Program-made: the position numbers and the translations under genes
Shown here: one piece after another, positions 36,734-49,039 of the stretch
How the letters are laid out: each line of letters starts with the position of its first letter
Numbering within the stretch: the stretch's first letter is position 1
Notes under the pieces: model-generated
Told to the model about the DNA's origin: nothing
What the model saw: only the letters and a program-made list of their open reading frames with translations
Databases searched by the model: none
Source of the DNA: Spongilla lacustris
Lineage: Eukaryota; Porifera; Demospongiae; Spongillida; Spongillidae
Length of the DNA stretch: 64,000 nucleotides
Assembly: GCA_949361645.1 (NCBI GenBank)
Contig: OX442416.1
Coordinates: 9,169,129-9,233,128 of the forward strand
Direction of reading: 5' to 3'

Positions 36734-37242
36734 TCAAAAATGCCATACCTCAGGTATGTTTTCTGTATTGGATTCCCCCTGATCCATAACTGGCATGGTG
36801 AATTCAGAACTTAGAAGATGCTGATTCCATGCCTCCTTAAATACTTGTAAGCTATTATCGATACGACTTAAAAATACATAATGGAGACAACAGACGTGTA
36901 CTTGATTTTCACAATCTATCAGCCCCTCCTCTTCCATGGTATAGAACAGATTGTGCGCACAGTGTAAACACATCTCTCCATAACCTCTCAATACACTGAT
37001 TGTGGACACTCTGACCAGTAATAAAGCTACCTGGTCCATGTAATGGATGTTGTAGCATTAGTTGAACAACTTCTGTATTTTCTCCACCTCTGTCTGCACG
37101 GATTCTGGTTGGTAGCCCAAATTCTCTTACAGATGCAAGAAACAACTGCAGAACTGTGTCTGCTCGATTGTTATTGGAGCAATGTAGGTATATGATTCGA
37201 CGACTATAGCCATCAATGCCTCCATGAATAACAAACCACCAG
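36734..37242 (-). pseudogene. Integrase core (DDE) exon, frameshifted (left arm)
   Basis: After the acceptor TTTTCAG at 37243 it reads [40 protein letters not shown] and [18 protein letters not shown]. The Asp of IDGYS, the Asp of RADRGG and the Glu of IERLW fit the D,D,E triad of the retroviral-type integrase fold. The continuation [40 protein letters not shown] is in another frame, so there is a frameshift at about 36955. The same break is present in the right arm, so the gene was already dead before duplication. Confidence 0.7.
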
Positions 37243-37544
37243 CTGAAAATCAATGATATCTACATTATAATTATATAAAACATTTGGACATTCTACTAAA
37301 TTGTGGCATTACATGTAGGATCACAATAATATATCAATTTTTTATTTTGATGTCCACCAAGTTTAGTTAAACTACCTAAACAATACAGATTGCAATATTC
37401 GAAACTTGGACGACCTGGCAAAACTCCAAGTTATAGAATTTTTTAAGAAAGGCGAGAAAGAGAAATGGTACTTTTAAAGATATTTTATTTCAAAAGTGCC
37501 ACTTTTGCATGTGTGTATAAGATTTATATATCATTGCATTTTAC

Positions 37545-38265
37545 CAGGCAAGTGCCATCATAAATCTAATGAGAGCTCTGCTAAGGATGCAATCAAGGTG
37601 TTTGTATATGTACAAATATGTGTAACTCAGTTAACACCACATGCTATTGTGCAGTTACATGTACATATGTTACTGCACAGTTGTGTACACATGAACATGT
37701 AAGGATGGGTGTGACGTCCTAGCCAAAATGTTCCTCCTCCCTCCATGCTAGCAGGCTGACCTCTCCATCCCCCCTGCGCCTCAAGTACAGCAGTGTGCAC
37801 CAGAACATCACTTATGACTGTGGCAGTGGTGTTGATGGCTTCAGCAAGATGACTCCAGGCAGCTGATAGTACCACCTTCCAGTTTGGAACAGAGGTACAT
37901 GTACATCCAGTCACGTACATACATGAAAATTAAAACTCCAAATTTTATTATTGTCCTGTTTTCATCCCTCCCCCTCATGACCCCTCCCTCTTGTGGTCCC
38001 TTCCCTCCCTCCGGCTCTACCATTCTTGACCCCTCCCTACATCTCTCAACCACTCCCTCTGCTAATTTCCCTCCCTCATACTCCCCACCTACCATCAGAT
38101 GTCTGTAGAGGATTGCTGGCTAGCTCCAGGAAGATGGTTAGATGCCATCAGACGTATTGCTGTGATGGAACTCATTTTGCAGTTGCTTGCATATATACAT
38201 GCAACTAAAAAAAATTTAATGACTTCACAAACCCCTAACATATGTACTGTCATACAAACACATCT
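37545..38265. other. Left-arm-specific segment, origin unclear
   Basis: The right arm passes directly from TATCACTGCATT to GTCGTCAGGCATTC (in this orientation), whereas the left arm has about 720 extra bases. It contains C/T-rich sequence (CCCTCCCTCCGGCTC) and short plus frames (MSVEDCWLAPGRWLDAIRRI). I see no clear inverted ends or duplication. Confidence 0.5.
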
Positions 38266-38559
38266 GTATCGTCATCAGGCATTCACCGGGTATAACAGAG
38301 AAGTATACTAGAACACGAGAGTACTAGGCCTAGTATTATTGCAGGTGGGGTGTGTCTGGTTATATACATGATCTGCATGGTACCGGTCTTATTGTTAAAT
38401 TAGAAGATCGATGCAAAGTGAGCAGAGGTCCAAAGGACACGTCACTCTCGGGTTCTCATTGGTGAGCTTAACGACATTACCCTACGCATGTGTCAGTATG
38501 TACTATGGTCAGAACGTACCGTTCTTACGTACTGTCGAATGCACGGAGAGGAGAGGAAG

Positions 38560-39276
38560 CAGTGGCGGATCCAGGAATTGGGAGGGGGGGGGCACCGGCG
38601 AGGGTGTGGCAAGGGGTGGGGCGAAGTAGTAGGCGGGGCCGTCCCGGGGAGGGTGCGGGAGGGGGGCACCCCTCCCGCCCAGCTAGGGGGTGTGGGGGAG
38701 CGCTGTAAGCTCCCCCACCGGGGTCTGGGGCTCCGCCCCAGAAGCCAACGCTTTTTGCGTAGAAAACCCCCCAAAAAGTACGTGATCGAGACTGGGGAGC
38801 GACAGATCAAGAGCTCAGCCGCTATATGTTCAATGCGCCGATGCATCGCCGTTGATAGTACATGTCCTGAAGTTGAACTCACCGTTTATTCGTTTAGAAA
38901 AGATTGAAATGCTACCTTTTTCATATGGTCACATGACGCGTGGGCGTTAATTGCTTTGTTTGCCTCCACGGAAATATATGGGCTAATTTTGGGGTTATGC
39001 TCGTTTTTTTGGTACTTTTCGATATGCTCTCTAGAGGGAAAATTGAATAACATACGCTAAACGGTCGGCTAATGATCTCTGCCTGTACTTCTATTGTAGA
39101 GCCAAATGCTATTACTTCACGCGATAAAAGCAATCATATTCATACTTGGCCCTGACCCATGTATCATTATGTACGTAGGCGTACGTATATGCCGTAGCTA
39201 TATCTCTGCGCTGCGTTTGCATACGTTCGCGTACACATAGTCGTACATGTACGTGTATACGAAGGGGCGGGACCCT

Positions 39277-39326
<50 letters not shown>

Positions 39327-39363
39327 GGGCCCGTTGTGCCCCCCCCCCCTGGATCCGCTACTG
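38560..39363. mobile_element. GGCGGATCCAGG-family element with GGAAG duplication, left arm only
   Basis: It starts CAGTGGCGGATCCAGG and ends CTGGATCCGCTACTG. GGAAG flanks it at 38555-38559 and 39364-39368, and the right arm has GGAAG once (GAGAGGAAGCTGAGC). A 5-bp duplication and CAG...CTG ends suggest an hAT-like non-autonomous element; the superfamily is inference. It contains a run of 46 G at 39278-39323. Confidence 0.85.
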
Positions 39364-39488
39364 GGAAGCTGAGCGTACAGCCGGCGCTCATAAGCATGGC
39401 TGATTATATACAATTAAGTAAAACAAATTCCCTGGATCCAAACCATAGCCTGGTACGGAACGATGGCAATGGTATTATGCAATCACAA

Positions 39489-39780
39489 GAGAAGGCCCAG
39501 GAAATGTTCAACCGGATCAGCAGGAGGTTGGCAGTGGGCTCAGCATCCAGTGAAGCCGGGGTGAGGCAGGACATGTATGGGAGACTAAGCCTGACCTTGG
39601 TGAGGGAGAACGCTAAGGCAATCCTGGCAAGATCCAGCTGGCCAGTTAGCTGAACCCTTATGTGTTATAATGTGTTAGTATGAAGTTGTATTATAGTTAT
39701 GTACGTATGATGATAAAATGACTCTGTTCTTATTGTATTCATCTTTGCAAAAAAAATAAAAAATAATAATAATAAATAAA
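39489..39780 (+). mobile_element. 5'-truncated non-LTR insertion with A-rich tail, left arm only
   Basis: It starts mid-ORF (EKAQEMFNRISRRLAVGSAS, YGRLSLTLVRENAKAILARS, stop at about 39650). It then has about 95 bases of 3' UTR and a tail of AAAAAAAATAAAAAATAATA type. The right arm has CAATCACAAATAAACGGC without it. Truncation at the 5' end plus an A-rich tail is the mark of target-primed reverse transcription. Confidence 0.75.
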
Positions 39781-39783
39781 TAA

Positions 39784-40337
39784 ACGGCTAAGAGGTATCA
39801 TGTCTGTAACGGAGCTGTAACAGAACGTTCTTACCTATCGTACTGTTACGGAGCTGAAACGAGATGGCACCGCCCAAATACGAAATGGCACCACCCAAAT
39901 ACGAGACGGCACGACCCGAATACGAGACGGCACGACCCGAATACGAGACGGCACGACCCGAATACGAGATGGCGCGACCCGAATACGAGATGGCGCGACC
40001 CGAATACGAAAAGCGAGCGCGTGTCGAATTATGGCAGTGATCACCCCCCATATGGAATCAGGATCCACACTGACAGACATCATCTATGGGGGGTGATCAC
40101 TGCCATAATTCGACACGCGCTCGCTTTTCGTATTCGGGTCGCGCCATCTCGTATTCGGGTCGCGCCGTCTCGTATTCGGGTCGTGCCATCTCGTATTCGG
40201 GTCGTGCCGTCTCGTATTTGGGTGGTGCCATTTCGTATTTGGGTGGTGCCATCTCGTTACAGCTCCGTAACAGTACGTTGGGTAAGAACGTTCTGTTACA
40301 GCTCCGTTACAGACATGATACCTCTTAGCCGTTTATT
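39784..40337. repeat. Nested inverted repeat at the palindrome centre, with 21-bp units
   Basis: The arms 39784-40050 and 40087-40337 each hold 5-7 tandem units of TCGTATTCGGGTCGTGCCA/G plus TC, bounded by GAACGTTCT and CTAAGAGGTATCATGTCTGT. On the coding side the unit is a 7-residue repeat (SYSGRAI/V), but this is probably incidental. Unit number differs between the arms (7 versus 6 by my count). Confidence 0.88.
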
Positions 40338-41024
40338 TGTGATTGCATAATACCATTGCCATCGTTCCGTACCAGGGTTTGGATCCAGGGAATTTGTTTT
40401 ACTTAATTGTATATAATCAGCCATGCTTATGAGCGCCGGCTGTACGCTCAGCTTCCTCTCCTCTCCGTGCATTCGACAGTACGTAAGAACGGTACGTTCT
40501 GACCATAGTACATACTGACATATGCGTAGGGTACTGTCGTTAAGCTCATGCACCAATGAGAACCCGAGAGTGACGTGTTCTTTGGACCTCTGCTCACTTT
40601 GCATCGATCTTCTAATTTAACAATAAGACCGGTATCATGCAGATCATGTATATAACCAGACACACCCCACCTACAATAATACTAGGCCTAGTACTCTCGT
40701 GTTCTAGTATACTTCTCTGTTATACCCGGTGAATGCCTGACGACGACAATGCAGTGATATATAAATATTATACACACATGCAAAAGTGGCACTTTTGAAA
40801 TAGAATATCTTTAAAAGTACCATTTCTCTTTCTTGCCTTTCTTAAAAAATTCTATAACTTGGAGTTTTGCCAAGTCGTCCAAGTTTCCAATATTGCAATC
40901 TGTATTGTTTAGGAAACTTGGTGGACATCAGAATAAATTATTGGGATCCTACATGTAATGCCACAATTTAGTAGAATGTCCAAATGTTTTATATAATTAT
41001 AATGTAGATATCATTGATTTTCAG

Positions 41025-41518
41025 CTGGTGGTTTGTTATTCATGGAGGCACATATACCTACATTGCTCCAATAACAATCGAGCAGACACAGTTCTGCAGT
41101 TGTTTCTTGCATCTGTAAGAGAATTTGGGATACCAACCGGAATCCATGCAGACAGAGGTGGAGAAAATACAGAAGTTGTTCAACTAATGCTACAACATCC
41201 ATTACATGGACCAGGTAGCTTTACTACTGGTCAGTGTCCACAATCAGTGTATTGAGAGGTTATGGAGAGATGAGTTTACACTGTGCACACAATCTGTTCT
41301 ATACCATGGAAGAGGAGGGGCTGCTAGATTGTGAAAATGAAGTACGTGTCTGTTGTCTCCATTATGTATTTTTAAGTTGTATCAATAATAGCTTACAAGT
41401 ATTTAAGGAGGCATGGAATCAGCATCTTCTAAGTTCTGAAGGCAACCTTTCACCATGCCAGTTATGGATCAGTGGGGAATCCAATACAGAAAGCATACCT
41501 GAGGTATGGCATTTTTGA
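41025..41518 (+). pseudogene. Integrase core (DDE) exon, more decayed (right arm)
   Basis: It has the same acceptor and WWFVIHGG start, but the block holding the first Asp (IDGYSRR) is replaced by [13 protein letters not shown] sequence. A 2-base deletion precedes [10 protein letters not shown], and the shared frameshift follows. The second frame is open to ESIPEVWHF. Confidence 0.65.
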
Positions 41519-42084
41519 TATTGGAAAAATTGTGCATACATTTTAAAATCACTAAAAACAAGACACAAGCACACAACACTGTATAAACCAGATAGCTTAT
41601 AGGTGTCTGATGTTTCACACCTACCTAATAGTTGTGTGTTTGTTAGCAGAACTCAGCATATGTGCAGCAATCTTATAACTTGCAGGCAATGCCTGTGGTT
41701 AAGACTTGACTGAAATACTTCATTTCAACATTAGGCTACCTGACTTGCTGTGAAGTCCTTTCTACTGTCCCGCATCAGCATGTAGCATGGCCTTGATTGA
41801 TGAATGTAGAATTTTATTTGAATGTACACTCTAAAGTCATATAGTTTTGGCATGCAGCTGCAGAGCTCTGAAGCTGCATGCCGAAACTATATGACTTTAC
41901 TGTATGGTGTTGCTATCAACACCATACAGGTAATATATTGTATGCCTAATGCTGGTTACTAAGACTTGCCCGCACAATAATATGCTTACCCCAGCTATAC
42001 TGTATACAGATATGACTTGAAGGGAAATAAATTTGGTACATATACTTACACACATGATTATGTGAATTATATATTGTTTTGCAG

Positions 42085-42255
42085 GAGGATTTGAATACTT
42101 ATGGTATCGACTGGAATGAATGGTCCACTTGCTGTTTCCAGAAACAATGATGATTATGCAATAGCTCCTTTACCAGATGGTGTATTACATGACTTGCAGG
42201 AAACTGTTCATCCTCTTGACCACAGTTGTAACAATTTGTTAGTAGTAGATTGTAA
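42085..42255 (+). pseudogene. C-terminal exon of integrase-core gene (right arm)
   Basis: GAGGATTTGAATACTTATGG opens the exon as in the left arm. A duplicated AATG breaks the frame, and about 27 bases are missing before IAPLPDGVLHDLQE-type sequence. Confidence 0.5.
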
Positions 42256-44978
42256 GTGAATGTTGAAATGTGCAATTTGTTACTAGTAGATTGTGGAGAA
42301 AGAAAATGCATGTGCATAAATAAAACCTTTTTTTTTCACCGTATTATTTCCTGCATGAAATATTGTCACATAAAAGTTCATGGTTGTGGAGATACTATCG
42401 ATAAACACTGCCTTTTTTTCTTTCCTTTTTTTTTCATGGGAGGGGGCCTGGGTGTTGTACATCATGTGTATAGGGGCAAAATTACAATACAAACTACTTT
42501 ACATTCACTGTAAATTCATTGTGGAAATCACTTTTTTATGTTCATGCAATTACATGGTAATTTTACAGAGGATTTTAAAATTAAGTGGCTCCATTATTTC
42601 TTTTCTGGTGTATATAACCATGCCATGGAGCAAGCCCGTTCTGAAGGCACATGCAGTTTGGTAACATAAGGGAAATAGAATTCTATACGGTATCTCCCTC
42701 CCTCTCCCCTGCATGCAGCCCCACAGCATGATACTGAGGACGGTTTATGTGTTGGTTCTTGTGTCACCAACAACGCAGCTTCAACTTGAAAACTGTGATT
42801 ATTGACAAATAATTCGACAATGAAATATTGCGATATAGATGATATCGGCAAAGAACCATATCGCGGCAGCACTAGCTACAATACAATTCCCTTGAGTGAT
42901 CGCTCAATATTTCCGAAACACCACCAGAAATTAAATATATGGATACGAATTATTATATAAACATTTTATTGTGTCTTGGCCTTGTAAAAGAACATATTTA
43001 TATTAAATGGAGACACCAAATCTATCTACCTTGTATGAAATAATGGCTTCTTGTAGAATGCTTCCTTCACTATAGTGCCAGTGGTTGCACTATTGAAAAT
43101 GAGGAGGCTAAATATGGGAAGGAGTAATCAAGGCAATACATGCATGCCTACATTTCAGCAATTGTCGAATGGAATAATTCAAAAACTGAGATTTCTCTGC
43201 ATGTGAATGATGAAATATTCTTAACTTGTCACTAATTTTTGGTCTCTTGGTTTGTAAAAAATTTTTTTGAATCCACAATACATGTAATAGTACACAAAGT
43301 TCAATATACATCATAATTACTGAAAACATGATAAAAATGTCACTTTGTTGTCCGTGTACAGGGATTGATTGCTGCTCCATCATCAAACCCTAGACCACAA
43401 TCGCCAATTTGTTGGTCTCTAATTAAATGATCCATTTTAGATACTACTCCCAAATAGCACTTTTAATGTCATAGCTATAGATTCCATTGTGACTAATTCT
43501 CTTGACTGGTATACTCTGAGGTATGAGTCTCATTCATAAATTCAAATTCAAAAAACCTTCATCAGTCCCTTGCAGCATGCATGGATGTATACTTCTGAGA
43601 TGCATTTCAGTCTAGCTACTAGAATGCACTGCACTTCAAGCTGCTAGGATGAACTGTACTTCTAGCTGCTAGCTGATAATGCATGCAGCATAATATTTAA
43701 TTGTATGTGGAATAAACACCAAAGTAAAACTTTTGAGATGTGACTAGAATTACAGCGAGCTTATAACCTGCAGGGTTTGTATCCCAATGGCACTGTGTAG
43801 ATATATGCAACCCAAGGCTCAACATATACTTCACTTAGGCCATGCACCAGATTTGCTGTGAGGTCTGTGTTGTCCGACTCCCACATGTATATGATGAATT
43901 TGACACTGGTCAGTGCGAAAGCAAGGGCCATGATACACTGAAAAACATACAGTCCTATATATCATATTCAGTGACCGTGTTTTGCATGCAAATGTACTGA
44001 TGTAATATTAACATGCAGTATCATTGTTTAAATTAAATTATGCATAATAAAATAGATATCTTACATCCCGTGTTACATGCGTATGATTACTTTGCATCGT
44101 ATACGTGCATAATGTATTATCTTATACATGCATACATTGCAGGAGGATTTGAATATGTAAATGGATGGTCCACTTTCTGTTTCCAAACAATAAAATGATG
44201 ATTATGACTCAGTTGGACACAGTACCTTCCATAGCAGATGGTGTACAGCACGACTTACGTTCATCCTCTTGACAACCATAGCATTGCATTTGTCAGCTTT
44301 GCAGTGATAAATTTGTTGACAGATAAGTGAACCGGTGATTAAATATTAATGTCAGCTTTGCAAACTGTTGTGCCGAGTGAAAAAACAAGTGAATACATTG
44401 TATAATTGGGGGTGATTATGAAAAGGCCTCACAATGACACCATTAAGATACAATGGAAATGCACACATAAATTGAACACACAATCTTAGCTATAAGTAAA
44501 CTACACGTCTAGAAATAATGCACATGACAAAGAGAAACGGACAATGGCTCGAGATCATGTTGGCATAATTATAACTGAGCAGGATCTATGCATGGACCCA
44601 GCTCAATTGAGAAGAATCAGTTCTACATTTTTATTGTTGATGGATCTTTTTGCATGGAATTGTTCCCAACTGATAACATATACAAGTAAGTACAAAAGCA
44701 TTCTTTAGAAAGTTGGTGTTTTCAAAATTATCCTATATGTAGCTTATGATAAACTACAACTTGCTAAATATAGGGCTTTATTATTGTTAGACCCTTGTTT
44801 CGCAGTCTTTTATACTCCATCATATAGCAGCTAGAAGTGCATGCTTGACATCTCAAGTTAGTACTCTATAGAAGTACCTCCATGCTTGCTAAAGGTTTTT
44901 TTTTAATGAATTGAGACTCATCCCTACCAGTCGGGTCAAATGTGATGCCCATGGGATATAGCTATGACATTACCAATT

Positions 44979-45009
<31 letters not shown>

Positions 45010-45235
45010 GGATAGTATATAAAATGAATTATTTAATTGCACCAAAAATTTTGGTCCAGGACGATCATTATAAGACCAAAAACATGGTGACAAGTTTGTT
45101 TTTTTTTTAAATAATTATTCCTCATTCACAAAGAAATCTCAATATTTATATCGTTCCATTCTGAAATCGCTGAAATGTAAGCTCGATACACCTCTTTTAT
45201 GTACACATGCTTTGACGTATAGTGTTGTCACGGAG

Positions 45236-45395
45236 GAAAGTGTCCGTCGGAGTAACTTGTCCTAACCGGACATTTTACGCCGGAGTAAATTGTCCTAACC
45301 GGACGTTTTACTCCGGAGTAAATTGTCCTAACCGGACATTTTACTCTAGAGTAAATTGTCCCCCAACGGAGTAAGTGGTCCGACATTGTGCCGTA
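45236..45395. repeat. 33-bp tandem repeat (right arm, about 3 copies)
   Basis: This is the mirror of 31610-31835 with two units fewer. One unit has GCCGG for TCCGG. Confidence 0.75.
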
Positions 45396-46274
45396 AATTT
45401 TGATTTCAAACTATACATAGTCCGCAGCCAAGTGGTGTAAGTTTTGAATCACTACACCGATAAAGGCGATAAGGATTAAGGAGCGTAGCTGGCTTTTCAG
45501 ATATTGCATGTGACTTATACTACAGCTGCTTAAATGGATGAGAGGACAGATGCATATGACAACGAGGAACGAGAGTTTTCTGATGTCCACACTCCACAGG
45601 TACCCTGCGCCGCTAATGAAAAGAGAATCCTTCCCTCGAAGAAAAGCAAACAGGTATAGATCGTCCACTTGTTAATACACTCGCTTACGTCAGTGTTCAG
45701 TAGCACGAGTTACAACTGAGCAATATTTAAATGCATGCATGCTTAGTGAAGTAGACTACTACGGAATAATTGTGTTTAATACTACAGAGTCAGAGTGGAA
45801 GTTTTTAGAAAGCAGTATACAAGACATGCAAAGAAAGGCATGTGGGTGGAAGTGATACTGATTCAGCAAACACCAGAGGAAGCAAATCATGGAGTCCTGC
45901 CACAGTGATCATACTGCTGGTAACCTAGCTTATAAACAAGGTGTCAGAATTAACGTTTTTACTGGCCTAGCTGGTGCTCGCATGCATGACAGGTGGCAGC
46001 TGTTTTGGCATGTCCAGGGAAAGTGATTGAGTTTAACAGCAAGACGGGGAAAATGACCTGGCTTATTTTGCAACAGCTATAGCTCACCCGGCTAATATAT
46101 GCAACATGGTCATTGTATGTTTCAGCAGAGTGAATTTATCAAGAGGCCTTGAAGAACAGGTTCTCTCCATGCAAGTTTCCAGTGGAGAGAAATGAAGAGA
46201 AGAGTTAGTGTTAACTAGCTGAATTAACACAACTGAGTATAGAAATTTTCTGAATGCCTATTGACAAAAGGAAA

Positions 46275-46390
46275 ATGATTGACTGTTCAGGATGCAAGGA
46301 GTGGTACCACTGTGGACTGTGTGACGGATATTCTAGAAAGAGCCTCAAATGAGTTGGATTGATTGTGTGTGGTCTTGTACTTCATGTAAG
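46275..46390 (+). pseudogene. PHD-finger-like fragment (right arm)
   Basis: This is the same MIDCSGCKEWYHCGLCD core, followed in a shifted frame by SWIDCVWSCTSCK, which supplies the W...C..C end of a PHD finger. One frameshift separates the halves. Confidence 0.45.
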
Positions 46391-47707
46391 TGATGAAACT
46401 GAATATGAATACTGACCTATATAGCTCATAAACATTGATTGTGATACTGCTCATTCCTGTCCTTGATGTATTAATTTATGTTATGCCAGTTCATATTGAA
46501 ATCATAGGGCACATCAATTCGTGGTGAAGAGCAAACTGTCTTGGGACACATTTAATTCCTTGGCCTACGAGTTAGTTCAGAATTTAACTGACATCTATAC
46601 GTTACGAAACTTGTATAGGTCATGAGGGTAAATTGTCCTCCCCCCCCCCCCCCTCCCCCCCGTATAGAATGTAACTACATTCCTCACTAGGATGACTCGC
46701 CCGATTGTTTTCCTATACTGTTCTTCCTGCCTACAGCGTTCTCATTATGTCATCCAAACTAATAACATCTGCACAGCTGAACAGTAATGATAATGATAGC
46801 TCATTACTGAAGTACGTGTGTGTGTACTTTCCGTAACTGATCGGTAATTACATGTAAGCTTAAGGTTCATCTTCGCCACTTGTCCAATTAACACTCCATG
46901 CAACATGGGGGATTTAGGCGGTACAGGTTGCAATATTTCTATCTTCGTATCACTGAACAGGCTTGGGTAGTAAAAGGACATCCAAGTTTGGGAATAACTT
47001 TTGTATTATATAACCTTATTCCTGAAGTATGCCAGGCACGACAAACAATGTGAATTTGTGTTTATGTGACATTACTATATACACTCAGACTATATGGATC
47101 CTATTTATCTCAATATATTTCAGACTCTCATATCAGATTTCAGCCATGCATTATATATATTTTTAATGAAATGCTCGTGTATGTGCTAAGTAATGCTTTC
47201 AACTGGTGAAAATTTAAAGAACAAGAGCTCCACTTGCTGAGTACAGTGTGTGATACGAAAATACCGTGACCAGTCCACCACTTCATACCCATATCATATT
47301 GGGGTTGCATAAAAGGTTTCCCAGCTTTGAAATAAATGTAATATATTAATATGCACAAGTAGGTTAATGTAATACAAATTCCAACAGTGGTCAGTACCAT
47401 TTCAGGTGCATTCAGCAAAAAAGTGTTCCTCCATCATGGATGTGCACTAATTATCAATCTGTGTAAGTAGCAAGTAGATTGTGATATTACTTATCTTGGC
47501 GCGAATTATTGGCCAGCGTTTAGCTACTAGTACTGACTATGAATCTATGACACCGGCTCATTCAAGGCCTTTTTAAAAATCATCTTCTTATATTGCTTCG
47601 AAACTTGCCTAAACTTTAAATAGCAAGTTTGCTCCATAGTTGTTAACGTTTGACATCAGTCATGACATGAACTGTTCAACGTTTTATCCGAAACTACTTA
47701 CCAGTAT

Positions 47708-48314
47708 ATGGGCGTACGCAGGGGGGGGGGTCGATGGGTTCGAACGACCCCCCCTCCCCAAAATGAGGTCACCTCTTTTTAAATGAGGTCACTAGTTTTA
47801 ACGGACAGCACCCCCGCTCGTCGAATCGGCCAAAGGCGGACGCACCCACCCCCCCCCCCCCCCGCTCGTTGAATCGGCCGAAGGTGGACGCACCCCCCCC
47901 CCCCCCCCCCCCCGCTCGTTGAATCGGCCGAAGGTGGACGCACCCCCCCCCCCCCCTCCCCCCCCTCCCGCTCGTCGAATCGGCCGAAGGCGGACAGCCC
48001 CCCCCCCCCCCCCCCCCGCTCGTCGAATCGGCCGAAGGCGGACAGCCCCCCCCCCCCCCCCCCCCCCCCCGCTCGTCGAATCGGCCGAAGGCGGACAGCC
48101 CCCCCTCGCTCGTCGAATCGGCCGAAGGCGGACAGCCCCCCCCCCCCCCCCGCTCGTCGAATCGGCCGAAGGCGGACAGCCGCCGAAGGCGGACAGCACC
48201 CCCCCCCCCGCTCATTGAATCGGTCGAATCGCGTAATCCATAATTTTGCGTGACGTAAGGTCACCTTGTATAAAATTTCGACCCCCCCTTTCCCGAAGGC
48301 TGCGTACGCCCATG
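47708..48314. mobile_element. ATGGGCGTACGCA-ended element of C-tract repeats, right arm only
   Basis: The inverted ends ATGGGCGTACGCAG and CTGCGTACGCCCAT lie between copies of CAGTAT (47702-47707 and 48315-48320). The left arm has CAGTAT once. The inside holds about nine units of CGCTCGTCGAATCGGCCGAA plus GGCGGACAGC, separated by C tracts of 4 to about 20. Confidence 0.85.
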
Positions 48315-49007
48315 CAGTATCAAATGAATTCACCGTAGACCACAAAGCCACGTGCGCGTATCAAAATGGCGTCGCGACAACAACAAACGCTCGCAGTCCG
48401 ACCTGGCAGACCAGGGTGCGAAAAGCACTTGAACACTGCAGAAATACTCCGTTGTGGAAATTTGGAGTCATCATTAAGACGGTACATGATGAAGCCCAAG
48501 CTCACAGCGACGTAATTGGTATTAACGTGTTTAATATTAACAGATGACGAGGAAAGGGGCTCAGATTTGTTTGTGGATCTGATCACATGCAACATCAGGG
48601 CTCAATATGGATGTGGCTTTGCTATGATGTAAGTCAAGCGCATGTAAGAGACAGTGGTTGTTCTGAAAGATGAAATGGGGAGAGCTAGAATGAGCGGGAG
48701 GGAAGACACGTGGTATCACCTTGATTTACGTGCATTATTCCCCTTCATTAATTTCACTATGTAAGGTGCTGCACTATTAGTGTACTGCACGTAGCAGTAG
48801 GGTTTCTGAGCTTAGCTTCTGCTGATCATTACCCATGCAATGCAACAACATAGTTGATTACATCATTTCTGTGTTGTTTGGAAGTTAGGTGTTCTATTTC
48901 AGTTTGGGGAGGCTGTATGACATTGATGAGCAATGTGGGATGCATGGTAGAAGCACATGCAACTATCATTGTGTGCTATCTCTGGTCTGATGTCATCCTA
49001 ATCTCTC

Positions 49008-49039
<32 letters not shown>

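Larger units (their letters stand above)
22879..40050. repeat. Left arm of giant inverted repeat
   Basis: The left arm is the reverse complement of 40087-53030. Anchor pairs I matched by eye are 22880/53030, 23350/52550, 25030/52230, 26781/50522, 28963/48367, 30721/46275, 31620/45380, 34070/44050, 36161/42085, 37242/41025 and 38410/40600. The arm is longer than its partner because of left-only insertions at 23567-24919, 32122-33081, about 37545-38265, 38560-39363 and 39489-39780. Confidence 0.93.

Noticed and set aside
38099..38311. ORF MSVEDCWLAPGRW...
   Set aside because: It lies in the left-arm-specific insert, ends quickly, and has no repeat, domain or splice support.
39167..39413. Pro-rich ORFs
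   Set aside because: They are translations of the 46-G run and its flanks.
47769..48351. Gly/Arg-rich ORFs
   Set aside because: They are readings of the C-tract repeat element in several frames and both strands.
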